Part shown: positions 20,736 to 31,790 of the stretch, piece by piece
Numbering within the stretch: the first letter of the stretch is position 1
Layout: every line of letters starts with the position of its first letter
Origin: Phymatolithon calcareum
Taxonomy: Eukaryota > Rhodophyta > Florideophyceae > Hapalidiales
Length of the DNA stretch: 64,000 bases
Direction of reading: 5' to 3'
Assembly (NCBI GenBank): GCA_977006965.1
Contig: OZ345377.1
Coordinates: 682,001-746,000, forward strand
Program-made: the position numbers and the translations under genes
Notes under the pieces: generated by a model
The model's database searches: none
Told to the model about the DNA's origin: nothing
The model's input: the letters and a program-made list of their open reading frames with translations, nothing else

Positions 20736-21860
20736 ACTGGTTCTACATGCCCCTGCGGTCAATTGATGCTCCATAAAGCGGCGAGCTGGGCCAAGAAATT
20801 ATCATCCAGTTTTGTCATCGAACGGATGCGCTAATGTCCCTTCCTGCTCAACATGCACAGGTTCTTAATGCAGAAATATGATGATCCCTGGGCCCGAGAT
20901 GAGCATTTTGTGGTGATGGCGCTTTATGATTCGATAACAAAGTTCTACTCCTAGCTAGCAGTCTTGCGACTGGTTAATTTATGTTGTAGGACCCATTATG
21001 AAACCCCACCAGCCGGAATATGATATGATAGGTTATTGCAGTACAGTATTGGCCTCTCGGGACAGTGATCCCTTGGAGCTTCCTTATTCCAATTCAACAA
21101 CCAGGAAGAGGTACAGAGAAAAACCACTACCGCCTCTTCATAACGCATAATATGTCTGTCTGTCAGTCATTTTCTTAATGTGCAACTGATTAAAACCAGT
21201 GAAGAAGTTGTGCATGGATTACTAATGATCACAATTAGCGTTCGCTAAAGCATTTCAGACTACCCTCACGTTCACTGTCGTGAAGGGAGAGCTCTGCAAA
21301 GTTTCTCGCAATGCGTATCTCGCCGCGGCACTTTTCCGACGAATACACCCAGAATTTAGCTTGTTTTCCACAGAGGATTAGACACCTTGAAAGTTTCGGT
21401 GTACTTGCATTTTAGCGTCACAGCGCACATCGACACCGCGTACGTCACCATAGATCAGCGCGTCGCACTTAATGTTCGGGCAGATCTTGACAACGGGGTA
21501 AATTACGGTAAAACGCAAAGCGATGGAAACGAGTACTGCAGGCAGTTGGTTGAGCAGGTGAAAAAGTAGAGTCTCAGACGTGGGATGCGAGCGACGGCAT
21601 AAATGATGCTTACCAGCAAGGCAGTCGTCCTGTCCAACCAAAGTAGCAAGGTGGATGATACACGTACAGACGCATCGGAGCTGCAGGATCATATGACTTT
21701 TGCGGGCCTGCCGCTACGCGGTGAAGAAGGTCATAGTTGAAGTGCGGTCAAAGACGCGAAAGAGAAAAATGTAGATTCAAGAAAGGTGTTGCCAACCCTG
21801 CGCACACAGTGCACTTTATCGACTGATTCGATAACCTTGAGCAACATTCTTTTGAATAGC
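20736..21860. repeat. Direct repeat R1, copy b (right flank of NB-ARC gene)
   Basis: This copy is in the same orientation as R1a (15954-17122) and roughly 90 percent similar by eye, so it is older than the A/B block duplication. Together with R1a it encloses a 3.6-kb cassette holding the NB-ARC gene. It ends at gaatagc, 6 bp before the start of the next repeated segment (21866). Confidence 0.75.
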
Positions 21861-21865
21861 ACGCA

Positions 21866-24843
21866 TTTCTTGCCGTAGGCTGCAGTTGACGCTACGCAGT
21901 GCATGACATTCTATGCATTCTCCTTCGAGAAGAACGTTTCCATCCTCCTTTTCAGCGTGAGCGTTTGCGCGCAATCTTGGTCATTTTACTGTACACGACA
22001 TGAGCATATACGCATACACCATCAACTGCAATAGCGCCTTGGTACACTTTGGGACTGGAAATTTCTGTTCCAACTTTTCCGCATGTCGATATTGCTCAGC
22101 CAAAAATGAGTCACGCTGCTTAACATGAAGATCGCACTTTGGCATTTTTGCTTGTACCGGCACACAGAGTGACATCAGCTCGCGCAGTCGTGATGAGCTC
22201 CGCTTGTCCTCGGGTCATGTCCACAAGCGTCCCACAACCAGCATCCGTTGCCAACCGAGAAGTCCAATCGACCAACCAGCGATTACACAGCTCAGTTGTT
22301 GCCCAGCTACGGCCGCAGCTTAGACGATGTTTGCGGCTGTTACAATGGGAACGTGGTACGTAGTCAACGCAAGTCATCTTGTATGTTTTTCGAGGCGTAA
22401 GAGAAGCAGATAATGGAGCACTACGACGGGAACAAAAAACCAGTGCTGGGATGACGTTGAGCACGCGAAGCCGAAGCCAACGAGAAGATACAAGTCGGCG
22501 GTATGCGCCCTGCATCAAAGCGCAGCACGATGCAGAGAGAGCCCACAATACTGTCGCCAGAGTAGCCGAAATCGGAGCTTCCTCGACTCGTCCGTTTTCG
22601 ATCGAGTAAAGCTGCGCAGTGCTCTCGAAAAGCGCATGATCACGACGCAGCAGGTTTACGACAAGCAAAGCGCACAAGTAGTGGAGTTGTTGGTGCTTCC
22701 GCGCGAGCTGCTGCCTCACCCGCCGCAACCGCTCCTGCTCATGCGGCCTGCAACAGCCTCTTTAAAACGTCTACCCTGTGCATTGGAGCCGTCGCGGGAA
22801 CGAACAGTCCCGAAGTAGACTTTGACCAGCTGATCTCTGCTGTAGCTTCCCATGATCAAGGCCTTGACAAGCCTCATCGTATCCTTGTGCGGAAAGCCCG
22901 GCTTATCGTCATTGGTCGTAACGCTGAAAAGGACTCTTGCCAGCTCCGCTGCAACACGTATCGCCTTCAAGACGGAGGCATACGAACTACAAGCTTCAGA
23001 TTGCACTCTTCCAGTCGCAAGTCGAAGGGGTAGCGGCAGATAAGGTCATCCGTCATTGCTGCCATCGCCACTATTGTGGATAACGTTATGGATTCGCATG
23101 GCAGGCGCGGGGAAATATCCGTCAGCTTGCCTCATTGCTGCGCCAGCAGGCCGGCCTCAACCTCAAGCAAACACAGGTGCACGACATCACCTAGCGGGAA
23201 ACTGGCGGGCAGGACCATCTTCTGGCGCCTTCCATCAGTGGCGTGTTGGCAGGTTCGGTCAGTAGGAGCACACCTATGCATGGAGGACAGAGCATATGGT
23301 TGCGATTGTGCGCACTGCAGTGCATGTGAATGCCGTCATACGAGAGACCACGATTCCCGTGCAGGTGCAAGCCAGATCGAACAAGAAACGCAAGAAGCGC
23401 TACGAGCCGTCAGTGTGCAATCCGCGCACTTGCTCGGCATGCAGGCCGATGGGGCACATCTCCAGAAACAGTCCTTGTCATAACATCAACCGAATAGCCG
23501 ACGCCGACCAAAGTGACCGAGCAGATCTCTCCTCAACTCGTCTGAGTGGGGATATTAGCATCGAGGAGAGCCAAATGAGTGGTGAGTACGGAAGCGACAG
23601 CAAGCAGCGTACCGCTTTTGTCCCAGATTCAAATTCAAATTCCCCTTTTTTTGTGAGAAAACAGTACGGTGGCAATCTGCTCGTGAAAAACGTGACGGTC
23701 ATATTTAGCAACATTGGTTACCGTCAAGTCCCAACTAGCAAATATCCTCGATTCGTTGTATTACTTCTATTACGTTCCAGCATCGGGCACGAATCGATGC
23801 ATACAGTACATATGTTTCTTCGCTTTTTCGGTTCAGTACTGCTAAAAAAGTATATGTACCTTTTATGTTCATTTCTTTAACTCAGAATAGGCGGGTAAAA
23901 TGGGCCTTTTTGATCGATTTTCGAACAAAAAGGAAGGGCGTTTTTTTGTTCTCCGCTCACGTGGCGGCTTTTTTTTACATGGAATGAAAGACAAGAAAGA
24001 GGAAGAAAAAGTGAGTATCTTCAGTTCTACAGTATTCGTAAACATTGGTGTGGTGAGATGTGGTCCTTCAAAGTTGGCAATTGGGCGGGAGAATGTTAAT
24101 AGATGGACCAAAAACGGGATTTGAGGTGTATGCGATGACAACGTGCAACAAATGCAATGGCACCACCTGCTGTTGACATCTCAGGAGCGCGAACAGATAC
24201 AGTAGTGTGCACTCTAAATTTAGTATCAGCAAGAATCAACATGAAAAACAAGTAAACTAATCCTTTATGTTGATAATAAAGATATGCGTCCAATTGTTTC
24301 GAGCAATTATTTTGTTAAAGCCTTGGCGTCCCAATTCAACTTCATTATTGCCACAAGCACCTCAAGGCGAGCTTCTTAAACACTCATTCATTTGGCAATT
24401 GTGCAGCGTGCAAAAGACAATTTGAGTTACAAAATCAATACATTAACAGCGACGAAAAAGCAAGCAGGAAGCGACAAATATTAGAAACAGTCCAGATCTT
24501 CGTCTGGTCAATGTCTAGAACCGGAGACAATTATCGAAGAGCCCAGATGACGACAGTGAGCGTTTCAATCACTAGTGACGAGGAGCTCGTGTGTCCGCAT
24601 GAGGTTCCTTCCTTACTTCTGGCCTATTCGATCGCACTTTCCTGTCAAGTGCCACATAATCTTCCGACGGGCACAGACCTAGGGCAAACGAGACGATAAA
24701 CAATGTACTGCTATACTGGGCTGGTCTCACAAATTCTCGATGACAACTTGCAGGTCGCGTAGGACTAATACTGAGGAGGAGCAGGTTCGAAACCCATTCG
24801 CCCAAGCGCACTTCCGCACTCTCCTCCGACTTCAGATACGAAA
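21866..24843. repeat. Degenerate transposon-like region, copy A
   Basis: This segment starts at tttcttgccgtaggctgcag and recurs at 32293 (copy C) and 51103 (copy B). The open frames inside differ in length and reading frame between copies. The minus-strand 202-codon frame at 22120-22728 has many amino-acid changes against its 32547-33155 counterpart and is broken in copy B, so I do not call it a gene. The only protein-like signal is a plus-strand zinc-knuckle segment near 23400-23480. The part 23900-24840 is almost unchanged between copies but encodes nothing recognisable. Class of element unknown. Confidence 0.55.
23296..23880 (+). pseudogene. Zinc-knuckle-containing ORF remnant
   Basis: From the ATG at 23296 the frame has a basic patch (NKKRKKRYEP) followed by CSACRPMGHISRNSPC, a C-x2-C-x4-H-x6-C knuckle. 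In copy B (52535-52945) the knuckle reads CSACGRMRHIC. A basic stretch followed by a knuckle is typical of the C-terminus of MULE-type transposases and of some gag proteins. No catalytic domain is recognisable upstream in any frame, so I treat it as the tail of a dead transposon gene. Residues after about 115 are probably read-through of non-coding sequence. Confidence 0.4.
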
Positions 24844-24909
24844 ATGGGCACCGCAATGGCCCCGGTTCCGGCGCCCGACACTCTGCGTCTCACTTTCGAT
24901 GCCATATGA
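24844..24909 (+). other. Upstream ORF in frame with the 326-residue gene
   Basis: ATG 24844 opens a 21-codon frame (MGTAMAPVPAPDTLRLTFDAI) that ends at TGA 24907-24909, in the same frame as the ATG at 24970 with no other stop between. The TGA lies in a tandem duplication of ttcgatgccatat. All three copies (34862, 54043) keep ATG, duplication and TGA. It could be a uORF or an original N-terminus cut off by the duplication. Confidence 0.4.
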
Positions 24910-24969
24910 TTCGATGCCATATCCATCGCAACTACATTCACATCGTCGTTTCTCAACAAACATCCATCC

Positions 24970-25950
24970 ATGCGTGCCGCCGCAGACATTCAAATCCATG
25001 TCTCCGGATCTCCGTCCATAAATGTCGCCCATCTCTGCTCAACCCCATGCATCATTGTCCTCCCCACATCCGTCTCAACTGCCACATCGAAGTCACCGGA
25101 ACTTATGGGTGTCCTCTCCGTTGAAATGTTTGACCCCGCTCTCGGAGAAATTGTCACCATTGCCGCCGTCCCGCCCGCCATCTTCAAACCTTCCACAGGC
25201 ACCTTGAAAGTTGCGTTAATGTGTCCCGACTCCTGTCGTGCAAACGGTGCCCTCGTCTTCCAATTCCTGCGCATCGGACCGCAACTCATACGCGCACCCG
25301 TCCCCGCCGCCACCTCCGACTCCTCCACTCAGCGACTTCCGCTCGTCACCGCCGGTTTATGCGCATCCGGCACTCTGCCCACCGGCCTCGCATCGATCAG
25401 CGTTGGCGAAGTGCGCGTCTCACGCACCGCACTGCCGCTCAAGATGGCCCCGGGTGGCACGGCGAGCCCGCTAGCGCTACGTGTATGCGCGGACGACCGC
25501 GACGCGCTGGGCGGACGTGCAGATGTGAACGCTCTCGCCCCTGCCGCTGTTTCTGTCACTGTCAGTGCAAATGTCGTTGTTCTGGCCACAGAGGATGCCG
25601 AAGTGGTAGCCGTACTTTCCGCGCGCGCCCCGCCAAATTTGCCAGTGGTATGGCTAGGTGCCACCCGCTGTGCTCGAGCGCTCGGCCTTCATGCGTCGGC
25701 ACATAATGAGGGGTCATCTGCGTTGCAGGTTTCGTGCGAAGCGGGGGAAGTGGATGATGAATTCACGCTTGTCGTTCCTTCAGGGTTGTCCAATGATGAT
25801 GATGCGACACTGCCCCGTAGAACGCGCTCTGTGACTTGGGCCGATCACATCGTGGCTCCCGCGCCGGTGCGTGTCAGCAGTTGGCAGAGAAGTTTTGAAA
25901 AAAGGTGGACGGAAGCTTTGACGGGGGCGGACAAAGCGGCGGGGCTTTAA
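24970..25950 (+). CDS. Unrecognised 326-residue protein, copy A
   Basis: An uninterrupted frame from ATG 24970 to TAA. The protein is rich in A, V, S, T and P, with alternating hydrophobic stretches that suggest beta-strands, an acidic loop (SNDDDATL) and a basic tryptophan-containing C-terminus (RSVTWADHIV, SSWQRSFEKRW). There is no signal peptide or membrane segment. I do not recognise the family. Local composition is GC-rich compared with the flanks. Copy C (34988-35968) is intact with few changes and copy B (54170-55149) has lost a base. Two intact copies argue for a real gene, either a host gene carried in the receptor block or a gene of an inserted element. Confidence 0.6.
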   Translation: MRAAADIQIHVSGSPSINVAHLCSTPCIIVLPTSVSTATSKSPELMGVLSVEMFDPALGEIVTIAAVPPAIFKPSTGTLKVALMCPDSCRANGALVFQFLRIGPQLIRAPVPAATSDSSTQRLPLVTAGLCASGTLPTGLASISVGEVRVSRTALPLKMAPGGTASPLALRVCADDRDALGGRADVNALAPAAVSVTVSANVVVLATEDAEVVAVLSARAPPNLPVVWLGATRCARALGLHASAHNEGSSALQVSCEAGEVDDEFTLVVPSGLSNDDDATLPRRTRSVTWADHIVAPAPVRVSSWQRSFEKRWTEALTGADKAAGL

Positions 25951-26284
25951 CAAATCTCGCTGGAATCTTCGACTGGTTGATGGCGATCGAGAGACGAACG
26001 GAAGCTTCCTTTTGGCGGCTTGTATTTTTAATCACGGGACTGTTCGCGTTCTCGGCCAATGGAACGCGACGTTGTAATTTTTGACCAATGGCATACTGAG
26101 ATAAAATCTCATCAGATCGGAGAATAATTTTCATTGGGTATACCCATATACGATATTCCGAAATATGACCAAAGCTCCAAAGGCATCTTCATTCCACTCG
26201 GATCAGAGTGTTCGATGGAGGGAATGGAAGACCTTCTCTTGTTAAGCTGCTCGGCCTCATGCTATAAGAAGCGTATGCATCACC

Positions 26285-26677
26285 ATGTTCAGCGTGCGAG
26301 GTGTGTCTCGATTAGCGCCCGTTCTGTTTCGCCGCGCTGCGTCGGACTTCTCATCGACATCGCCGTCAGGCGTGAGTGGAGCAGGTACAGCAACAGCATG
26401 GATGGAAGGCGAAGAGCTACTTGGTGATAGCGATCGCTCTTTCGCGAATTCGAGAATTGCGCTTCATGTCCAGTCCATGGACGAGACTGCCGGTCTGCGC
26501 AGCACGATACTCCCAGACCTGTCTTCACAAGGGTTGCTCGGCTCGCTGATGTCAACAGCCTGCGTGGTGGAATATTTTTACAATCGATTATTTCCCCCCT
26601 GTTCCCAATCCATCTTGACGATCGGCCTCCTCTCTTTCATGTTGAAGCCCGGTCCTGATATACAGAGATATCTTTGA
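26285..26677 (+). CDS. Small protein with presequence-like N-terminus, copy A
   Basis: The frame encodes 130 residues from ATG 26285. The first 24 residues (MFSVRGVSRLAPVLFRRAAS...) are Arg/Ser/Ala-rich without acidic residues, as in mitochondrial or plastid targeting peptides. The remainder has an acidic middle part (WMEGEELLGDSD) and a hydrophobic patch (LLGSLMSTACVVEYFYNRLFPP). The family is not recognised. The same frame is present at 36303-36695 (130 codons) and, shortened by a one-base loss, at 55500-55832. It converges on the NB-ARC-WD40 gene, with about 420 bp between the two stop codons. Confidence 0.5.
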   Translation: MFSVRGVSRLAPVLFRRAASDFSSTSPSGVSGAGTATAWMEGEELLGDSDRSFANSRIALHVQSMDETAGLRSTILPDLSSQGLLGSLMSTACVVEYFYNRLFPPCSQSILTIGLLSFMLKPGPDIQRYL

Positions 26678-27098
26678 AACATTCCCTATCCATCTCGCGT
26701 ACTTGTGCCCAATAACGAGCCGGGGTGATCGCTTCGCGAGCTGCCTGAAAATGATCTAGTTCCAGTCAACAAACTGGCTCGAACTGAACAATAAACGGAT
26801 TAGTCGCTACTGTAGTTAAACACAAGGGAGGGCACGATCATGATGAAGCGTGAAAAGTACAATAAAGAAAGAAGACGAAAACTACTCATACAGGGGGCGA
26901 ATTCATCGACACCGGCGAACGTGCATTTGTGACGCATGCTGTCGTACTGCGGATCGCAGCGGGATATGGGCGCATTTGCCAGCAACTTCGGTGATACGCG
27001 AGCGTGCGCTACTTGGTGTGTCGCGATCATTGGCAGAGGCTGGAGAAAAGCCGAAAGCAAGTTATCCCACTATGAGCATGGTAAATTTAACAATCTCC

Positions 27099-30000
27099 TT
27101 AAAATAAGACCTCTCCTATTACAACTTGACCATCGCTGAGTCCAGCTGCAGCTATTGAATGCAGCTTATTGTAGCAAAATGTGACACATCCAAATGGCAT
27201 GGTGGCGACTTGAACTGTCTTCGCGTTCGGTCCTGTCGCGTATATCCTGCCACTGCTTCCGTGTATCATGTATCCAGGATGTTCCATCTTGGTTCCAGTG
27301 CCGGCGTCCAAAAGAAAAACCTCATCTGACGTATGTACAACACACAAATCACTGCCAGTATCGAATTCAAGGCTTCTGATCCATCCTGCAAAGCGCACAC
27401 CACCGTGATTGCCTGGCACGCATTCCCCGCTCTCCCCATCCCATACACGAACGGTTCCGTCCTCGGATCCAGAAACAATTCGACTTCCGTCCCCGTTCAT
27501 TGCAACGCAGTACACACCAGCCTCGTGTCCACGGAGTGGGTCCCACCACGCATTCTCCGCTCTCCCCATCCCATACACGAACGGTTTTGTCCCCAGATCC
27601 AGAAACAATTCGACTTCCGTCCCCGTTCATTGCAACGCACCACACACCATCCTCGTGTCCACGGAGTGGTCCCACCACGCATTCTCCGCTCTTCCCATCC
27701 CATACACGAACGGTTTCGTCCCAAGATCCAGAAACAATTCGACTTCCGTCCCCGTTCATTGCAACGCACGACACACCATCCTCGTGTCCACGGAGTGGTC
27801 CCACCATGCATTCTCCGCTCTCCCCATTCCATACACGAACGGTTCCGTCCTCGGATCCAGAAACAATTCGACTTCCGTCCCCGTTCATTGCAACGCACCG
27901 CACACCAGCCTCGTGTCCACGGAGTGGTCCCACCACGCATTCTCCGCTCTCCCCATCCCATACACGAACGGTTCCGTCCCAAGATCCAGAAACAATTCGA
28001 CTTCCGTCCCCGTTCATTGCAACGCACCGCACACCAGCCTCGTGTCCACGGAGTGGTCCCACCACGCATTCTCCGCTCTCCCCATCCCATACACGAACGG
28101 TTCCGTCCCAAGATCCAGAAACAATTCGACTTCCGTCCCCGTTCATTGCAACGCACCGCACACCAGCCTCGTGTCCACGGAGTGGTCCCACCACGCATTC
28201 TCCGCTCTCCCCATCCCATACACGAACGGTTCCGTCCCAAGATCCAGAAACAATTCGACTTCCGTCCCCGTTCATTGCAACGCACCACACAGCATCCTCG
28301 TGTCCACGGAGTCGTCCCACCATGCATTCTCCGCTTTCCCCATCCCATAAACGAACGGTTTTGTCCAAAGATCCAGAAACAATTCGACTTCCGTCCCCGT
28401 TCATTGCAACGCACAGCACAGCACGCTTGTGTCCACGGAGTGGTCCCATCACGCATTCTCCGCTCTCCCCATCCCATACACGAACGGTTCCGTCCCAAGA
28501 TCCAGAAACAATTCGACTTCCGTCCCCGTTCATTGCAACGCACCACACAGCATCCTCGTGTCCACGGAGTGGTCCCACCACGCATTCTCCGCTCTCCCCA
28601 TCCCATACACGAACGGTTTTACCTAAAGATCCAGAAACAATTCGACTTCCGTCCCCGTTCATTGCAACGCACCACACAACATCCTCGTGTCCACGGAGTG
28701 GTCCCACCACGCATTCTCCGCTCTCCCCATCCCATACACGAACGGTTTTGTCCCAAGATCCAGAAACAATTCGACATCCGTCCCCGTTCATTGCAACGCA
28801 CGACACACCGTGCTCGTGTCCACGGAGTGGTCCCACCACGCATTCTCCGCTCTCCCCATCCCATACACGAACGGTTTTGTCCCAAGATCCAGAAACAATT
28901 CGACATCCGTCCCCGTTCATTGCAACGCACGACACACCGTGCTCGTGTCCACGGAGTGGTCCCACCACGCATTCTCCGCTCTCCCCATCCCATACACGAA
29001 CGGTTTCGTCCCAAGATCCAGAAACAATTCGACTTCCGTCCCCGTTCATTGCAACGCACGACACACCATCCTCGTGTCCACGGAGTGGTCCCACCATGCA
29101 TTCTCCGCTCTCCCCATCCCATACACGAACAGTTCCGTCCTCGGATCCAGAAACAATTCGACTTCCGTCCCCGCTCATTGCAACACTGCTGATCCATCCG
29201 TCATGACCCTTCAGTGTCTGCACAGTACACATAGCTTGCAAATCGAAAACATGGATTTCCTCTCCTTGTGCCACTGCAATTATATTTCCTTCTTCGCTCA
29301 AACACACGGCATTAACCTTCTCCTCAAAGTCGATACGAAAGAGTTGTCCGGTATCCTTCCTCCATCGCACTTCGTGCTTCGGCACATAGTGAGGCTTCGG
29401 AACATGCATCGACACACTTGACAGGAAGCGATGCACAAACTCGGACGATGCACGCTCCGATTGCAACCGACCATACATTTCAAACGGAATTGCGTGTATA
29501 CTCTTCTTCATGTTCACCCAGCTTTCTTCGACGGCACTCAGCACTGCCTCAGCCCCAATAACTCTCCCGCTACCATCCCATAATTCCTGAAAATCGTTCC
29601 GCAGACCCACTATTCCTCCAACCTTCATTCGCCTCATCGACCATCGCACATCCGACAACAACCATTCCAGCTCACATCCTTTGCTCATCGCCAAGTGCCG
29701 AGCGAGGTTCTTTTCAATGTACCCATCCTCCGGTACTTTTTCACAATCCCACCACTCGCGGCAATTATACTTGTTTGACTCCACCACGTTACCACCCGCT
29801 TTCCGCATGTATCTCTCAAGGAACTGAGCATGCCAAAGAGAAGTACGATTGTTTTCCATACATAGTGTCTTGGCTTCTTCAAGCACCAGATCATGCAGTC
29901 CCAGTGCCTCAACCTTTCCCCCTGGCGTTGCCTTCCACCGCCGCAAAACTAGGTGCATATCTGCAAGTTTAGACATTAGTTGCTTAGTCGCTCGCTCGTT

Positions 30001-31545
30001 CGTCCCCCACAGACGTTCCAGGCTTGTCCGAGGAATCCAACCCTGCTTGCGCAGAACACTCAACGCTTCAAACTTCTCTCTCACGCATCCAACTTTCCTC
30101 CGACCTTCTGTGCCACGTGCCCACTTCTCGCAATGCCGCAAACTCGTCTCAACCACAGCTCTCAGTCCCAGGTACATGTTTTCTTTCAGTTCATGCGCAT
30201 AGATTACTACCGACTCACCAATACTGTCATTGTTTTCTTCGATTACGTTGCGTAGATTGGTCCCAGCAGCACTTAATGCCACCGGCAGTCCACCGCACAC
30301 ATCCAAGATGTCTGGAAATGCTGCCCAAGCGTCGCTTGATGCGTCAAGAGATTCAGTTTTGATCCCAGCATACTTGGTGAGAATGCTCAAAGCCAGCTGC
30401 CCACGAACTTCGCGCGGACTGAACTTCACCGCTCGGAACTGTTGCGAGATGAACTTCTCCCGTGTTGATATCACCATCGCACTTGATCGTGAGTTGCAAA
30501 GCAACAGCTTAAGTGAACTTAGATAACCAATTGGGTGTCCGTCGAAAGACCAGATATCATCGCATACGAACAGGGTACACCTACCTTTGAACCACAGAGA
30601 CGCTTGTTTAGCAGCTGATTCTGCACTTCTCTTCTTTGTGATCTCCCTCGCAAGACACTTCCCGCCCGAGCTTTCAACAAAGTGTGCAACACTTTCAATC
30701 ACATCCTCTTCACCAGCGTCCTGTCCAAGAGTCACGAAGAACACACCGTCCAAGTACTTGTCCCGTATTTCCGATTCATAGCAAAGGCCTTGAAGAGCAA
30801 CAGTTTTCCCCACTCCACCCATTCCCACTGCCCCAACCAGACTTACACCAACAACAGCTGTCACCCTTTCACCCGCAGACCCCGACAACACTGCACGCTT
30901 CAATATGGCCTCCATCGTATCACCACTGAAGTTTAGAACCACATTCTTTGGAAGCGAGGGTTCATCGAACTGCGCAACGTATTCGTCACATGCAATCTTA
31001 TGAATACTTCTCAAGGTAACGAGGGCTATTGATACATGTTCAATCGTCGATCGAGCCTCCTTCCATATCGTCTCAAGTTCTTCAAGAGCTGTTTTCACCT
31101 TGTTCACCCTAGCGAATAGCTTGCCCTCCTTCACTTGACGATCGTCAACAATTCGATTCCTGCTTTGCAATGAACGACGCCCTTGTTTCGAAGAGCTACC
31201 AACGGCATGACAGCTCCCACTCGCAGGTCCAGGAGAGCTCTCTCTTGTAAACTCATCCTCCAGCCTCTTCAAGATGGTCTCTGCCCTTGTCAGGGATTCC
31301 TCAACTGGCTTGAGAATGCCGCGAAATGTGCTTGTTGCACTTTCGCCAAGAGAATCCTTTTCATTCTCAAGCTTTGATTCCATACTTTTAACACTTGTTT
31401 TGTAGTCTTCGAAGGACTTGATTGAAGAATTCCAGTTGTCCGGTAGTGACCCGAAGTCCTCGCAGCGCTTCTTTAACTCGGACAATCTCTTTGCCAACTG
31501 ATTGAGCATGCCCACAACTCCGAGCACAAGACCGGCTTCAGTCAT
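27099..31545 (-). CDS. NB-ARC-WD40 receptor-like protein, copy A (frameshifted near C-terminus)
   Basis: ATG at 31543-31545. Residues 1-180 are helical (coiled-coil-like 15-100). NB-ARC: P-loop GMGGVGKT 241-248, Walker B LFVCDD 325-330, VISTRE 358-363, GLPVAL 419-424, MHD-like LHDLV 550-554. A linker follows to about 745, then a degenerate blade and 14 near-identical 43-residue WD40 repeats (residue 780 onward). An extra G in 27538-27540 (gagtgggtcccacc against gagtggtccc elsewhere) shifts the frame between repeats 13 and 14. Repeat 14 and the conserved C-terminus (ending GQVVIGEVLF) continue in the next frame to 27099. STAND NTPases of this design oligomerise after ligand binding by the repeats. 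Real lesion or assembly error cannot be decided here. Confidence 0.93.
27403..29208 (-). repeat. Tandem array of 14 x 129-bp WD40-coding units, copy A
   Basis: The unit is 129 bp (43 codons), so every reading frame without a stop in one unit stays open through the array. Differences concentrate in codons 4, 5, 7, 23 and 25 of the unit. Repeats 3 and 4 look identical at the protein level, as do 9 and 10, pointing to recent unit duplication or conversion. The extra base at 27538-27540 lies between units 13 and 14. Confidence 0.95.
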
Positions 31546-31790
31546 TCCGGCAAAGGGAAAAGATGTCGAGGCACAGCCGTATCGCCAAGCTCACACCTTA
31601 CCACCTTGTGTGGCGTGATTTGCAAAGCTCCTCAGGTGAGATCGGACAACGTGAGCACGAGTGTCCTCAAGAATCAGTCTTCGCGGGATTGTTTATCTCT
31701 GTGTGGAGGCGTCGGTATCTTGAGTACAATATCATATCACCCTGCAACAGGGACCTACACTTGCATGAAGGTGCAGGCGTGCGTCCAGTA

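Larger units (their letters stand above)
15232..31790. repeat. Segmental duplication, block A (16.5 kb)
   Basis: This interval is collinear with 44428-60612 (block B): 5' end and flank of LRR-like gene 3, direct repeat R1, sensor-less NB-ARC gene, second R1, degenerate transposon-like region, 326-residue ORF, small presequence-like ORF, NB-ARC-WD40 gene and its upstream 240 bp. The left limit is sharp at the core cggggcaatttgg. The right limit lies near 31790, where similarity fades after ggacctacacttg. Because gene 3 is complete only here, A is the source and B the derived copy. Confidence 0.85.

Noticed and set aside
22120-22728. 202-codon minus-strand frame with a copy at 32547-33155
   Set aside because: The two copies differ by many amino-acid changes and the third (51.4-52.0 kb) is broken. 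No family match; it lies in a degenerate repeat.
24780-24800. ggttcgaaaccc resembling a tRNA B box (also ttcgaaaccc near 43910)
   Set aside because: No cloverleaf, A box or anticodon arm can be placed around either; no tRNA gene is supported anywhere in the window.
24970-25950. Idea that the beta-rich 326-residue protein is a jelly-roll capsid-like protein from an endogenised virus
   Set aside because: Only a vague strand pattern supports it; no motif or neighbouring viral gene is seen. Kept as unknown.
27333-29206. Very long plus-strand open frames (up to 619 codons) antisense to the WD40 array, repeated at 37351-39048 and 56551-58251
   Set aside because: The 129-bp unit is a multiple of three, so any frame without a stop in one unit stays open through the array. 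The translated peptides (repeats of LPIPYTNG or HTRTVPSSDPETIRLPS) are by-products of the WD40 coding strand.
27403-29208. CRISPR-like or satellite interpretation of the regular repeats
   Set aside because: The units are 129 bp, encode WD40 blades in a single frame and have no spacers; protein-coding repetition explains them fully.
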